A program made the position numbers and the translations under genes. This document shows positions 14,222 to 21,602 of a stretch of 48,129 nucleotides of DNA, in pieces. The notes under the pieces were generated by a model. The model searched no databases. It saw nothing but the letters and a program-made list of their open reading frames with translations, and was not told the origin of the DNA. This stretch comes from JAALKW01 sp963974485. Lineage in GTDB: Bacteria; Pseudomonadota; Gammaproteobacteria; Legionellales; Legionellaceae. The stretch's first letter is position 1. Every line of letters starts with the position of its first letter. The stretch spans positions 1 through 48,129 of the forward strand of contig CAXBBS010000013.1 of assembly GCA_963974485.1 (NCBI GenBank), written 5' to 3'.

Positions 14222-14728
14222 ATGATTAAAATACGAATCATGGAAATCAAAGACAGTCAGGAGTTTAATCAAACATGGCAACACTTGCTTACCGAAACAA
14301 AATTTTTGCTGTGTGAGCCCGGTGAGACCGCAGCCGTTACGATCGAGCAGACTCAAAATCGCGTGCAGCATATCCTGAGCCAGGAAAATTCTACCACTCT
14401 CTTGGCCGAAGACGATGGTAAGCATGTGGGCTACCTAATGGTTAATGGCGGAATGTTTAAAAGAAACCGTCATTCGGCTTACATTGTTATTGCTGTCCTC
14501 CAGGCTTACGCGAACCAAGGTGTCGGAACCCGGCTCTTTGAGTCCCTTTTTGCTTGGGCTTTAAAGCATCAAATCACTCGATTAGATTTGACCGTCATGA
14601 GTCACAATAAGGCGGCTATTGCTTTATATCAAAAGATGGGGTTTGAGATTGAGGGGACCAAAAAGAAGTCCCTCTGTGTCGATGGGATCTATCGGGATGA
14701 ATATTATATGGCGAAGATATTGGATTGA
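14222..14728 (+). CDS. GNAT-family N-acetyltransferase
   Basis: 168 aa, complete. Motif A is VLQAYANQGVGTRLFESLFAWA (Q-x-x-G-x-G loop binding acetyl-CoA), followed by LTVMSHNKAAIALYQKMGFEIEGTKKKS, the conserved N-x-x-A-x-x-L-Y-x-K-x-GF segment. The N-terminal half (KIRIMEIKDSQEFNQTWQHLL) is the usual first strand and helices. Substrate unknown; similar enzymes acetylate amino-acid or amine groups. GAGAGGTGG precedes the start. It is distinct from the RimJ/L-type enzyme at 8342. Confidence 0.9.
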   Translation: MIKIRIMEIKDSQEFNQTWQHLLTETKFLLCEPGETAAVTIEQTQNRVQHILSQENSTTLLAEDDGKHVGYLMVNGGMFKRNRHSAYIVIAVLQAYANQGVGTRLFESLFAWALKHQITRLDLTVMSHNKAAIALYQKMGFEIEGTKKKSLCVDGIYRDEYYMAKILD

Positions 14729-14786
14729 TCTGGAGTTTTTTTAGCGCCATCTATGAGCGGGTTAGAAGCACTGCCTACATCAGTGT

Positions 14787-15299
14787 TCACGTTCGCAGGA
14801 TTATTTTTTTAATCTGGCCTAATTCATCGCATATACCCAATGTAAGTTCAAATTTTGTTTGAATAAAGAGACTGGGGACTAAAACCTTTTGAATGAGATC
14901 ATGATTTTTCTTGATGTAATTAAATAAGGTTAAGTGAGGGTCGTAATTATCTGTTCTGATAGACGTGACATGATCGGACACAATATCAAATAAATGAAAT
15001 AAATAATCCGTCTCGCTTGGTAGTAATGAAAGCCAATAAATCTCATCATCAAAGGTAATATTGCTATATGATTCAAAAGAAATATTCATAGAGGCGTGGT
15101 CTATTTTGTTACATATTTCATGCCAAATGTTTTCAATCTTCGATGCGTCGATGAAAAACTGACATATCGTAATATGGGGAATAGATTTACTACCAATACA
15201 GAAACCACTCGTATAGGGCTTTGCCTCCGAGACTAAAGCATCAAAATAATTGGTGTTTGTCTGTGGTGTAAGTGCCACATTGTATTTTTTCATGGCCAT
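14787..15299 (-). CDS. 2H phosphoesterase / 2'-5' RNA ligase superfamily
   Basis: 170 aa. The two signature motifs of the 2H superfamily are visible: PHITICQF (H42, T44) and DPHLTLFNY (H122, T124), separated by 80 residues. Members hydrolyse 2',3'-cyclic phosphates or 2'-5' bonds. It is the last gene of a leftward operon; the ATG follows the aminotransferase stop directly (TAG ATG). A second ATG two codons later is also usable. The family call is from motifs, the substrate is open; RNA repair or cyclic-nucleotide breakdown are options. Confidence 0.75.
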   Translation of the reverse strand: MAMKKYNVALTPQTNTNYFDALVSEAKPYTSGFCIGSKSIPHITICQFFIDASKIENIWHEICNKIDHASMNISFESYSNITFDDEIYWLSLLPSETDYLFHLFDIVSDHVTSIRTDNYDPHLTLFNYIKKNHDLIQKVLVPSLFIQTKFELTLGICDELGQIKKIILRT

Positions 15300-16142
15300 C
15301 TAAATGTAATCAAATCGTTCTATTAATCTTTTCGAAATAAGCGATGAAATACCAGGATTATTCGAAATTTTGACATCATTTATTTGATTAATCGGCATGA
15401 CTCCAAACAATGCGTTGGTTATAAAAATATCCTCCGCATTTAATAGCATTTCTAATGAAATTTCTTCTTCTTTGATTGTTAATTCACTGAGGTTTAGTTC
15501 ATTCAAAATAACGTGTCTAACAACTCCAGGAAGAGCTCCGTCGTCAATGCGAGGGGTCGATACAGTTTTATTATTTACGATGAAGACGTTAGACACAGAT
15601 CCTTCTGCTAGGAACCCTTTCGAATTTAAAAGGAAGGCTTCGTCAGCACCTTTGAGAACCGCTTCTTTTCTAGCAAGAATGTTGTCTAAATAACTAATGC
15701 TTTTTACCCTTGATGCCATTGATAGCTCGTTTCGTCGTGTTTCCACGACCGCTGCGTTCATTGAGTGGCGTTTTTTTTCTGGCAGGGCGGCCGAAGTTAA
15801 AGTATATGACGGTGTGGGGTTACCAGTTGCAAGTATCCCTCGTTCTGACACTCCGTCTGTTACGGTCAATCGAAGGCTTCCTTTGCCATTTAATAATTGA
15901 TTCTTAGAAATTATATCGGTGGTCATGCCTTGGAGGTCTGAATAGGTGAAGGGCAATTTAATCCCAAGTATGCAAGAGCTAGTCAGTAAGCGATCCCAAT
16001 GATACGGCAACAACGGAATGGTTCCATTCTTGATTAGCATCGTTTCAAACAACCCGTGACCAAGCGTAAAACCTCTATCAAAAACATTGACACATGGTGC
16101 TTCGGATAAAATAATTTGTCCGTTAAAAATTATATGAGACAT
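15300..16142 (-). CDS. PLP fold-type IV aminotransferase / aminodeoxychorismate lyase-like
   Basis: 280 aa. N-terminal FDRGFTLGHGLFETM is the class IV signature. The catalytic lysine is K147 (RVKSISYLDN), and the PLP-ring glutamate is E180 in GFLAEGSVSNVFIV. The LPGVVRHVIL segment is the phosphate cup. The family includes PabC (4-amino-4-deoxychorismate to p-aminobenzoate), branched-chain and D-amino-acid aminotransferases, and these cannot be separated by eye. It lies between an MFS transporter and a 2H phosphoesterase, 65 bp after the transporter. Confidence 0.88.
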   Translation of the reverse strand: MSHIIFNGQIILSEAPCVNVFDRGFTLGHGLFETMLIKNGTIPLLPYHWDRLLTSSCILGIKLPFTYSDLQGMTTDIISKNQLLNGKGSLRLTVTDGVSERGILATGNPTPSYTLTSAALPEKKRHSMNAAVVETRRNELSMASRVKSISYLDNILARKEAVLKGADEAFLLNSKGFLAEGSVSNVFIVNNKTVSTPRIDDGALPGVVRHVILNELNLSELTIKEEEISLEMLLNAEDIFITNALFGVMPINQINDVKISNNPGISSLISKRLIERFDYI

Positions 16143-16172
16143 AGTTTAGTGCGCTTTTTTTAAAATGGGTTC

Positions 16173-16200
16173 CCAGGGAGGTGTTAATACATTTCCCTGG
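16173..16200. repeat. 7-bp inverted repeat between transporter and aminotransferase
   Basis: CCAGGGA (16173-16179) and TCCCTGG (16194-16200) are inverted around 14 bases, in the 65-bp gap of the leftward operon. No T-tract follows closely, so partial attenuation or mRNA-end protection is possible rather than full termination. Confidence 0.35.
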
Positions 16201-16207
16201 CTACAAA

Positions 16208-17494
16208 TCATGCAGGGGTCATGGTCGTAAGACCCGCATTTTTTTTAGTCTGTAATACCCATAATGAGATTAAACTTAACAAGCCCGGTAGCATGAGAAG
16301 CAACCCTGGCGAATAAGCACCAGAAAGGCTGTTCGAAAGTTTTAAAGCAATTAACGGGGTAATACCGCCACCAAAGCAAATCGCAAGTGAGTATATAAAA
16401 CCTGTGCTAGAGCACCTAATGTTCAAAGGAAATATTTCAGTAATAATTACAGGTGTAATACTAAATATCCCTGCGCAAGGAATTGCTATTATTAATTGCG
16501 CAACAAGTGATTGATAAAAACTACCGGTTGATATAGATAGGTAATAAGGAACAATCATGATTAATGAAGCGAGGCTTGGTATGAAAAGCGTTTTAATACG
16601 GCCATATTTATCAGACAAAATTCCAAAGATAGGAATTAAAATAATCAATAAAACTAAACTGATAGAGTTAATTAAAAGAGATTGATAATTAAACAAATTA
16701 TTGACTGTTGTCATATGGATGGGTGCGTAAATAAAAACTATCATGGTCGCAGTAACACCAAACCATACCAACGCAAAGACAGCTAAAGACTCAGCAAATC
16801 TCTTCTTTATGCCATAAAATGTTTCTTTTGCAATGCCAAAAAAAGGTCTTTTTTCTCTACGCGCATTTTCAATAATAAAATCAAAACTATCAGGAATAGA
16901 ACTTCTGATCCAATAGCCTACAATCATAGTAATGAATGAAAGAATAAAGCCTATACGCCATCCATATGATGGTATTAAACCTTGCTTCATAGCATAAATC
17001 AGTGCTGAGGCAACCAGTGACGCTGCTAATATACCAGCATTAACGCCAACAGCAGCCCAAGATCCAAAATAACCCCGTTTGCTTTTTTCGCAACTTTCAA
17101 TCAGAAGCGACACGGAGCTAATATATTCTCCGCCAACAGCAAAGGCTTGAACTAATCGAGTAAATAATAAGAGAAAAACAGAGAGAACACCGATGCTTTG
17201 GTAAGATGGAATAAATCCAACCGCCGTCGTACAGATTCCCATGATGAAAATACAAAATGTTAAAATATTTTTTCTTCCCAATTGATCAGACAGAATGCCA
17301 AAAACAAAACCGCTGATGGGTCTTAAAATGTATGTAAGCAAAAAAAGAAAGAACATATCTGATAAATTTGAATGTGGTGGCAAAAATTCTTTGGTCAGAT
17401 ATATGGAAAAAAGTCCCCATATTGCATAGTCATACATTTCTAATGCATTCCCAATAGCGCCACTGATCATGATTTTTTTTGATATTTTAAACAT
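16208..17494 (-). CDS. MFS transporter, metabolite:H+ symporter (MHS) type
   Basis: 428 aa with twelve hydrophobic spans. The N-terminal GAIGNALEMYDYAIWGLFS is the hallmark of the ProP/ShiA/KgtP metabolite-proton symporters. The loop 2-3 motif is GILSDQLGRKNIL and the mid-protein repeat GILSDKYGRIKTL, both MFS signatures. AVGGEYISSVSLLIE matches the conserved G-G-E-x segment of this family. The substrate is probably a small organic acid, amino acid or osmolyte. It is 4 bp after the peptide deformylase stop, so the two are almost certainly co-transcribed. Confidence 0.9.
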   Translation of the reverse strand: MFKISKKIMISGAIGNALEMYDYAIWGLFSIYLTKEFLPPHSNLSDMFFLFLLTYILRPISGFVFGILSDQLGRKNILTFCIFIMGICTTAVGFIPSYQSIGVLSVFLLLFTRLVQAFAVGGEYISSVSLLIESCEKSKRGYFGSWAAVGVNAGILAASLVASALIYAMKQGLIPSYGWRIGFILSFITMIVGYWIRSSIPDSFDFIIENARREKRPFFGIAKETFYGIKKRFAESLAVFALVWFGVTATMIVFIYAPIHMTTVNNLFNYQSLLINSISLVLLIILIPIFGILSDKYGRIKTLFIPSLASLIMIVPYYLSISTGSFYQSLVAQLIIAIPCAGIFSITPVIITEIFPLNIRCSSTGFIYSLAICFGGGITPLIALKLSNSLSGAYSPGLLLMLPGLLSLISLWVLQTKKNAGLTTMTPA

Positions 17495-17498
17495 ATAC

Positions 17499-18047
17499 TT
17501 AATCAGCCTCCCTCGAATTAAAGGTTCCAGCTAAAGTTAATTCATCATGAAATCCCATCGAGTGGTAGTCCGTAACTCTATCTAAAAATATTACTCCATC
17601 AAGATGATCTATTTCGTGTTGTATAACCCGAGCGTGCAAGTCAGAGACTTCTCTTTCAATTAAGCTTCCTTCTGCATCAAAGCCACGATATACAATGGAT
17701 TTGTATCGAGATACTTTGGCTCTCAGTGAGCCGACACTTAAACACCCTTCATAATCAGCATATGTTTCATCTGTTATGGGTTCGAAAGATGGATTAAATA
17801 ACACAGTATAAGGGATGGGGGGTAAATCTGTGCGAGCAGGATGCTGCTCCATTCCAAAAACAATAGCTCGTTTATTTATGCCAATTTGTGGAGCTGCTAG
17901 GCCAAGACCACTTTCTACTTTCATCACATTGAATAATTTTTCAGATAAACGGCGCAACTCGTTTGTTCCATATTCATTATCAGGTATTAATTTAGAAACC
18001 AATCTTAATAATGGATTGCCCAGTTTTATTACTTCCGTGTTACTCAT
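17499..18047 (-). CDS. def: peptide deformylase
   Basis: 182 aa with all three metal-site motifs intact: GLGLAAPQIG (47-56), EGCLS with C102, and QHEIDHLDG with H144, E145 and H148. It removes the formyl group from new N-terminal methionines. Chromosomes normally carry one def next to fmt; this copy instead heads an operon with a symporter, aminotransferase and 2H phosphoesterase and lies on a plasmid. It is therefore accessory, possibly giving tolerance to deformylase inhibitors or acting on another formylated compound. The C-terminal extension past residue 160 is slightly longer than average. Confidence 0.95.
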   Translation of the reverse strand: MSNTEVIKLGNPLLRLVSKLIPDNEYGTNELRRLSEKLFNVMKVESGLGLAAPQIGINKRAIVFGMEQHPARTDLPPIPYTVLFNPSFEPITDETYADYEGCLSVGSLRAKVSRYKSIVYRGFDAEGSLIEREVSDLHARVIQHEIDHLDGVIFLDRVTDYHSMGFHDELTLAGTFNSREAD

Positions 18048-18170
18048 AATTTAATATACCTTACAAAAATAGATAGAGTTGGATTCTTTTTGTTGGGAGA
18101 TAGTAGATATTGTGATTATTTTTCCTAAAATACGTTTGGCACTATATAAATATTATATGAGGCATTTAGC

Positions 18171-18323
18171 GTGCGTTTGATTATAAACGTTCATGAGTAT
18201 ATTGGGTATTCTTGCGAACGTGATCATCGATTCTTGTCAGGTATGTTCGCCGAACATCCCGTTTTTGTTAGTGCCGAAATTATCCCGGATTGCTCATGCT
18301 GGACAGGAGTTTTCATTGTGTGA
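18171..18323 (+). CDS. possible 50-aa small protein (GTG start)
   Basis: A GTG preceded by GAGG about eight bases upstream opens a 50-codon frame (VRLIINVHEYIGY..., ending in CWTGVFIV). The composition (cysteines, histidines, aromatic residues) looks protein-like, but I do not recognise it and a chance frame cannot be excluded. It may be a decayed fragment of a larger gene. Confidence 0.25.
   Translation: MRLIINVHEYIGYSCERDHRFLSGMFAEHPVFVSAEIIPDCSCWTGVFIV
18243..18257. promoter_or_regulatory. 15-bp perfect palindrome
   Basis: ATGTTCG-C-CGAACAT is a perfect dyad in the divergent promoter region. Its form resembles an operator for a dimeric HTH repressor. Which protein binds is unknown. Confidence 0.4.
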
Positions 18324-18513
18324 TTATTTGTTGAATTGATTCCTCATGAAAATAGTGGGTCTTTAGTGATCGAATGTGATATAATTTGATGTTTTTGATG
18401 GTGAAATAGCTTATTATATAGCAGGATTGCTTATATTTTAAGATGATATCTAGCCGGCGCTATCTAATGTTTTTATTTTTGAAATGGCTTTCATAAACCT
18501 TGGGATATTGATG

Positions 18514-19494
18514 AAAAAAATAACTGTATTGGATCTGGGTGGAACGATCACAAGTTATATACACAAAAGCACAGATGAATTTTATACTAAAAAAGGAGGT
18601 GCTCTTTGTTCACTTCTTGATGAATTGCCTATTTTAGAAAAAACTGAAATTGTTTATGAGTGCTTTTCTGATACGATTAGTCACGAATTAAGTTCAGATG
18701 ATCTTTTGAGCTTAGGAAATAAAATTCAACAAATAGTAGAAGATCCAAATGTATTCGGATTAGTCGTCTCAATGGGGACTAATGCATTGGAAGATGTTGC
18801 TTATTTTATTGGCTTAACTGTTAAAACGCGAAAAAGCATCGTTTTTACAGGGGCTCATTTCCCACAAAATAGCTTGGCATTTGATGGTAAAAAGAATTTA
18901 TTTAATGCCATTGTTATTGCAAAAGATGAGCTATCCGAAGATCTTGGGGTGGTTGTTACCTTTAATGATGCTGTGGTTTCGTCAAGATGGGCTACAAAAA
19001 GCAAACCGGGAATATCAAATGATTTCTCTAATGATGGAGTAGGAACCATAGGGTATGTCGTTGGAGGTGTTTTTCATCAACGGATGCATTCAACTAACAA
19101 ATGTACTTTTAATAGTGAGTTTTCAATTCGCGCCATGAAGTCCCTTCCTAAGACAGCAGTTATTTATGCTCATTTTGGTATGGATATAGATTACCTTGGC
19201 TCTCTGGTTAATAGTAAATCAATTAGTGGCATAGTAAGTGCTGGTTATGGCAAGGGATACCAAACAAAAGAAATAAGTACATTACTTAATAAGGCAGTAT
19301 TGAACGGTATTTCCGTTGTACGTTGCGCTCGTTCAGGGCTGTGCATTACAAATATTGACGCGTCTTATGATAATAAATATGGATTTATTGTAGCCTCAGA
19401 ATTTTCTCCTCATAAAGCCAGTGTATTATTATCTGTTTGTTTAGCTCATGGATTTCCAGCCCATAAAATACAAAGGGCATTTGAGGTATATTAA
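18514..19494 (+). CDS. asparaginase/glutaminase-fold enzyme with altered active site
   Basis: 326 aa from the ATG at 18514, chosen because the family begins with a short Met-Lys-Lys strand; an upstream ATG at 18484 adds ten residues. Motif 1 is LDLGGTITS (T12). The second family motif, normally HGTDT, reads MGTNA (T90, N91). The catalytic-lysine block is SSRWATKSKPG (K163), and FTGAHFPQN...DGKKNLFNA aligns with the TGAMRP...DGxxNL region. The Asp-to-Asn change in motif 2 should reduce or redirect amidase chemistry. It heads a three-gene operon (TAATG overlap). Confidence 0.8.
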   Translation, partial: KKITVLDLGGTITSYIHKSTDEFYTKKGGALCSLLDELPILEKTEIVYECFSDTISHELSSDDLLSLGNKIQQIVEDPNVFGLVVSMGTNALEDVAYFIGLTVKTRKSIVFTGAHFPQNSLAFDGKKNLFNAIVIAKDELSEDLGVVVTFNDAVVSSRWATKSKPGISNDFSNDGVGTIGYVVGGVFHQRMHSTNKCTFNSEFSIRAMKSLPKTAVIYAHFGMDIDYLGSLVNSKSISGIVSAGYGKGYQTKEISTLLNKAVLNGISVVRCARSGLCITNIDASYDNKYGFIVASEFSPHKASVLLSVCLAHGFPAHKIQRAFEVY

Positions 19495-20000
19495 TGAATC
19501 TAAATGGCATAAAAATACAATACGGTTCGAAATTTACTCAATCATTAATTGCCTGGTGTATGCGATTTAAAAAACATCGAATGTTTAGATTGGCATTGTT
19601 GGATGTGTATTTAAAGAATGATGGAATAGAACTTGATGTTTTAGTTAATGGAATTAAAAGTCAGATTATACAATATACACCGGATGAAATTATTTTTAAT
19701 GACTCCCTGTTAGTCGAGTTTTCTCCGTGTGATGTGAGGGCGATCACTTACTTGTCTTTTCATAAGTATATTAATGAGGCCTATGAATCTCCTATTTTAA
19801 TACAAAGCCAACAAATCAAACAAGGAAAGACTATTTTTTTATTTTGGAATCGTTTTACTACAGAAAAATTTCAGATGGGAGCTATAGAAGCATATCAGAA
19901 TTATGATCTTTTAAATAAAATCAATAAGATGGATATGATAAATATTATATCTACGGCCGTTCAGGAACAATCAATGCAAGATTTTAATAATATGAGTTAA
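19494..20000 (+). CDS. hypothetical protein in asparaginase-transporter operon
   Basis: 168 aa, not recognised. It starts inside the stop of the asparaginase-like gene and ends 2 bp before the transporter ATG, so it is translationally linked to both. It has mixed alpha/beta composition, a basic N-terminal stretch (WCMRFKKHRMF), no signal peptide and no membrane span. Its tight placement between an amidohydrolase-fold enzyme and a transporter suggests a role in the same small-molecule pathway. Confidence 0.5.
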   Translation: MNLNGIKIQYGSKFTQSLIAWCMRFKKHRMFRLALLDVYLKNDGIELDVLVNGIKSQIIQYTPDEIIFNDSLLVEFSPCDVRAITYLSFHKYINEAYESPILIQSQQIKQGKTIFLFWNRFTTEKFQMGAIEAYQNYDLLNKINKMDMINIISTAVQEQSMQDFNNMS

Positions 20001-20002
20001 CT

Positions 20003-20731
20003 ATGAACGTTAAATTTAATAAGTTATATTTAAACAAAGACATATCAAAAAAGTCATCTACAGAATTTAAATACATGAACTTTTTATCCATGATTTATGT
20101 TACTTTTTTGATGGCAGCAACCGTAATGGCTTATAAATTAGTAATCATCTGGGGTGTTACAGAGCCAGGGTCAACGCTCATTTATACGTTTACATTTTTT
20201 TTGGGAAATATTTACTCAGAGCTATATGGGGCAGAAAATTCAAAAAAATTAATTTGGCAATCAATTGCATGTGGGTATTTATTTGCCATATTAATAACTA
20301 TTGTCAATGAATTTCCTTCGCCTGAATTTTGGAATCTAAAAGAGCAATTTAATTTAGTTCTTGGCCATGTGTTGCGATTTACTAACTCAGGTGTTGTCGG
20401 ATATTTAGTTAGTTCTTTTCTCAATGTTTATTTAATTGCAAAATGGAAGTTTAAATTAAAAGGTCGATATTTTTGGTTCAGGAGCCTTATGGCATCCTCC
20501 ATTAGTGAGGGTATGGCAACTTTCATAGCAGGATTTATGACTTTTTTTGGGATGATGCCAGCTAGAAATATAATGTTGGTCATGTTGAATGCTTTGCTAT
20601 TTAAATTAATCTATGGGCTTGTTGCTGTATGGCCCGCCAGTTTAATTGCGTACATCTTAAAAAGAAAAGAGCATGAAATAACAGAAAATCCTGTGTTGAA
20701 TCCTTTTTCTTCAATTATGAGCCAAAAATAG
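20003..20731 (+). CDS. VUT-family (YhhQ-like) transporter
   Basis: 242 aa with about six hydrophobic spans. Diagnostic segments are the first span MNFLSMIYVTFLMAATVMAYK, then GSTLIYTFTFFLGNIYSELYG, corresponding to the conserved F-x(2)-x-D-x(2)-x-E-x-YG motif of the vitamin-uptake-like (VUT) family; here N replaces the usual D. YhhQ imports the queuosine precursors preQ0/preQ1, and other members are uncharacterised. The FTNSGVVGYLVSSFLNVYLI and ARNIMLVMLNALLFKLIYG spans also fit. It is the last gene of the asparaginase-like operon; its 3' end overlaps the convergent repressor gene by 17 bp. Confidence 0.8.
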   Translation: MNVKFNKLYLNKDISKKSSTEFKYMNFLSMIYVTFLMAATVMAYKLVIIWGVTEPGSTLIYTFTFFLGNIYSELYGAENSKKLIWQSIACGYLFAILITIVNEFPSPEFWNLKEQFNLVLGHVLRFTNSGVVGYLVSSFLNVYLIAKWKFKLKGRYFWFRSLMASSISEGMATFIAGFMTFFGMMPARNIMLVMLNALLFKLIYGLVAVWPASLIAYILKRKEHEITENPVLNPFSSIMSQK

Positions 20732-21344
20732 TTCTTGCTTCTAAGAGGGTGGCCAATACGTAAAAATTTATTGGTAAAGGTAATGCGCTAAAATCTTCTT
20801 CGGCTGGATTAAGGCATTTAATAAATTTTTTATCCATTGAGTTAATAAGAACTTGCCGAAACATATAATGATTATTATCGCCTTTAAGTAAACAAAAGTC
20901 CCCGTTAATAACGGATTCAGTTTTGTCAAAAATAAGGACGGTGCCTTTGGCAAATTTTGGCTCCATGGAATCATCGTACATTGATGTTGCAAAATAATTT
21001 TTCTTTTTATCTGCGTCAATAGATATGTATCTTTTTGTAATAGAAACAGCCTCTTCAATGCCTAAGTTCTTTATTTCCCTGAACTCTATGTATGGGATTT
21101 GATGGGTTTGATTTTTACCAGCGATATTTTTAGTGTTAACAAGCTGGTTTTCAATAAAGTTATGTAATGGGACATTAAAATAATTGGCGATAGGAATCAG
21201 TGTAGCAATTTTAGGGTTTTGATTTGTGCCAGAAATGATTTTATTAATGATTTGCTGGGCAACCCCAAGCCGCCTTGATAATTCACTTTCACTTATTCCC
21301 TCTTTTTTTAAGAGGTGTTTTAAATTCTCGCCAATATAATTCAT
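20715..21344 (-). CDS. Cro/CI-S24 repressor (LvrR-like)
   Basis: 209 aa. Residues 5-62 are a Cro/CI helix-turn-helix (ENLKHLLKKEGISESELSRRLGV...IANYFNVPL). Residues 85-205 are an S24 (LexA-like) domain with S126 in the YDDSMEPKF motif. An Ala-Gly dipeptide (75-76) in the linker is where LexA-type proteins cut. The usual catalytic lysine position reads MFRQV (R163), so self-cleavage is doubtful. It is divergent from the transfer-regulator operon, the position of lvrR in Legionella lvh/ICE loci. The operator candidate is at 21432-21447. Confidence 0.85.
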   Translation of the reverse strand: MNYIGENLKHLLKKEGISESELSRRLGVAQQIINKIISGTNQNPKIATLIPIANYFNVPLHNFIENQLVNTKNIAGKNQTHQIPYIEFREIKNLGIEEAVSITKRYISIDADKKKNYFATSMYDDSMEPKFAKGTVLIFDKTESVINGDFCLLKGDNNHYMFRQVLINSMDKKFIKCLNPAEEDFSALPLPINFYVLATLLEARTIFGS

Positions 21345-21413
21345 AAAGTTACTTTGTTATTAGTTGAATCTCAGGTTAATTAAAAAATATAAAAATAAAG
21401 TAGCAGGGATCTA

Positions 21414-21447
21414 TTGATACCTACCCTTTAAAGTGTTAAATTACACT
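21414..21447 (+). promoter_or_regulatory. transfer-regulator promoter with operator around the -10
   Basis: TTGATA (21414-21419) and TAAATT (21437-21442) are 17 bp apart, reading toward the lvrA-like gene. The -10 hexamer is exactly bracketed by inverted arms AGTGT (21432-21436) and ACACT (21443-21447), so a repressor bound there would cover it. The divergent S24 repressor is the obvious candidate. Confidence 0.55.
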
Positions 21448-21536
21448 CTAGGTTGTAGTGCATGCCTTTTAACTCTTTAAATTGTACCAGTTAACGGGGT
21501 TACTAATCAATCTAAAACAAAAAAGATAAGGCAAGC

Positions 21537-21602
21537 ATGGCTGCAAGTGGTTATTGGGATGTGGATTTCTGTAATAGGACGAGTGAGGAGGAGTGGTTGT
21601 GA
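21537..21602 (+). CDS. 21-aa coupled leader ORF
   Basis: ATG at 21537 with AAGG upstream opens a 21-codon frame (MAASGYWDVDFCN...) that ends in a TGA overlapping the GTG start of the next gene (GTGA, 21599-21602). This geometry couples translation of the downstream regulator to ribosomes finishing the leader. Three GGA motifs (21577-21591), the core of CsrA sites, lie in its last third and over the downstream ribosome-binding site. Confidence 0.45.
   Translation: MAASGYWDVDFCNRTSEEEWL

Larger units (their letters stand above)
18048..18483. other. 436-bp divergent intergenic region
   Basis: It separates the leftward deformylase operon from the rightward asparaginase operon, so it must hold both promoters. 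TATAAA- and TATTAT-like -10 elements occur around 18143-18160. A 50-codon GTG frame (18171-18323) and a 15-bp perfect palindrome (18243-18257) lie inside. Confidence 0.4.
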
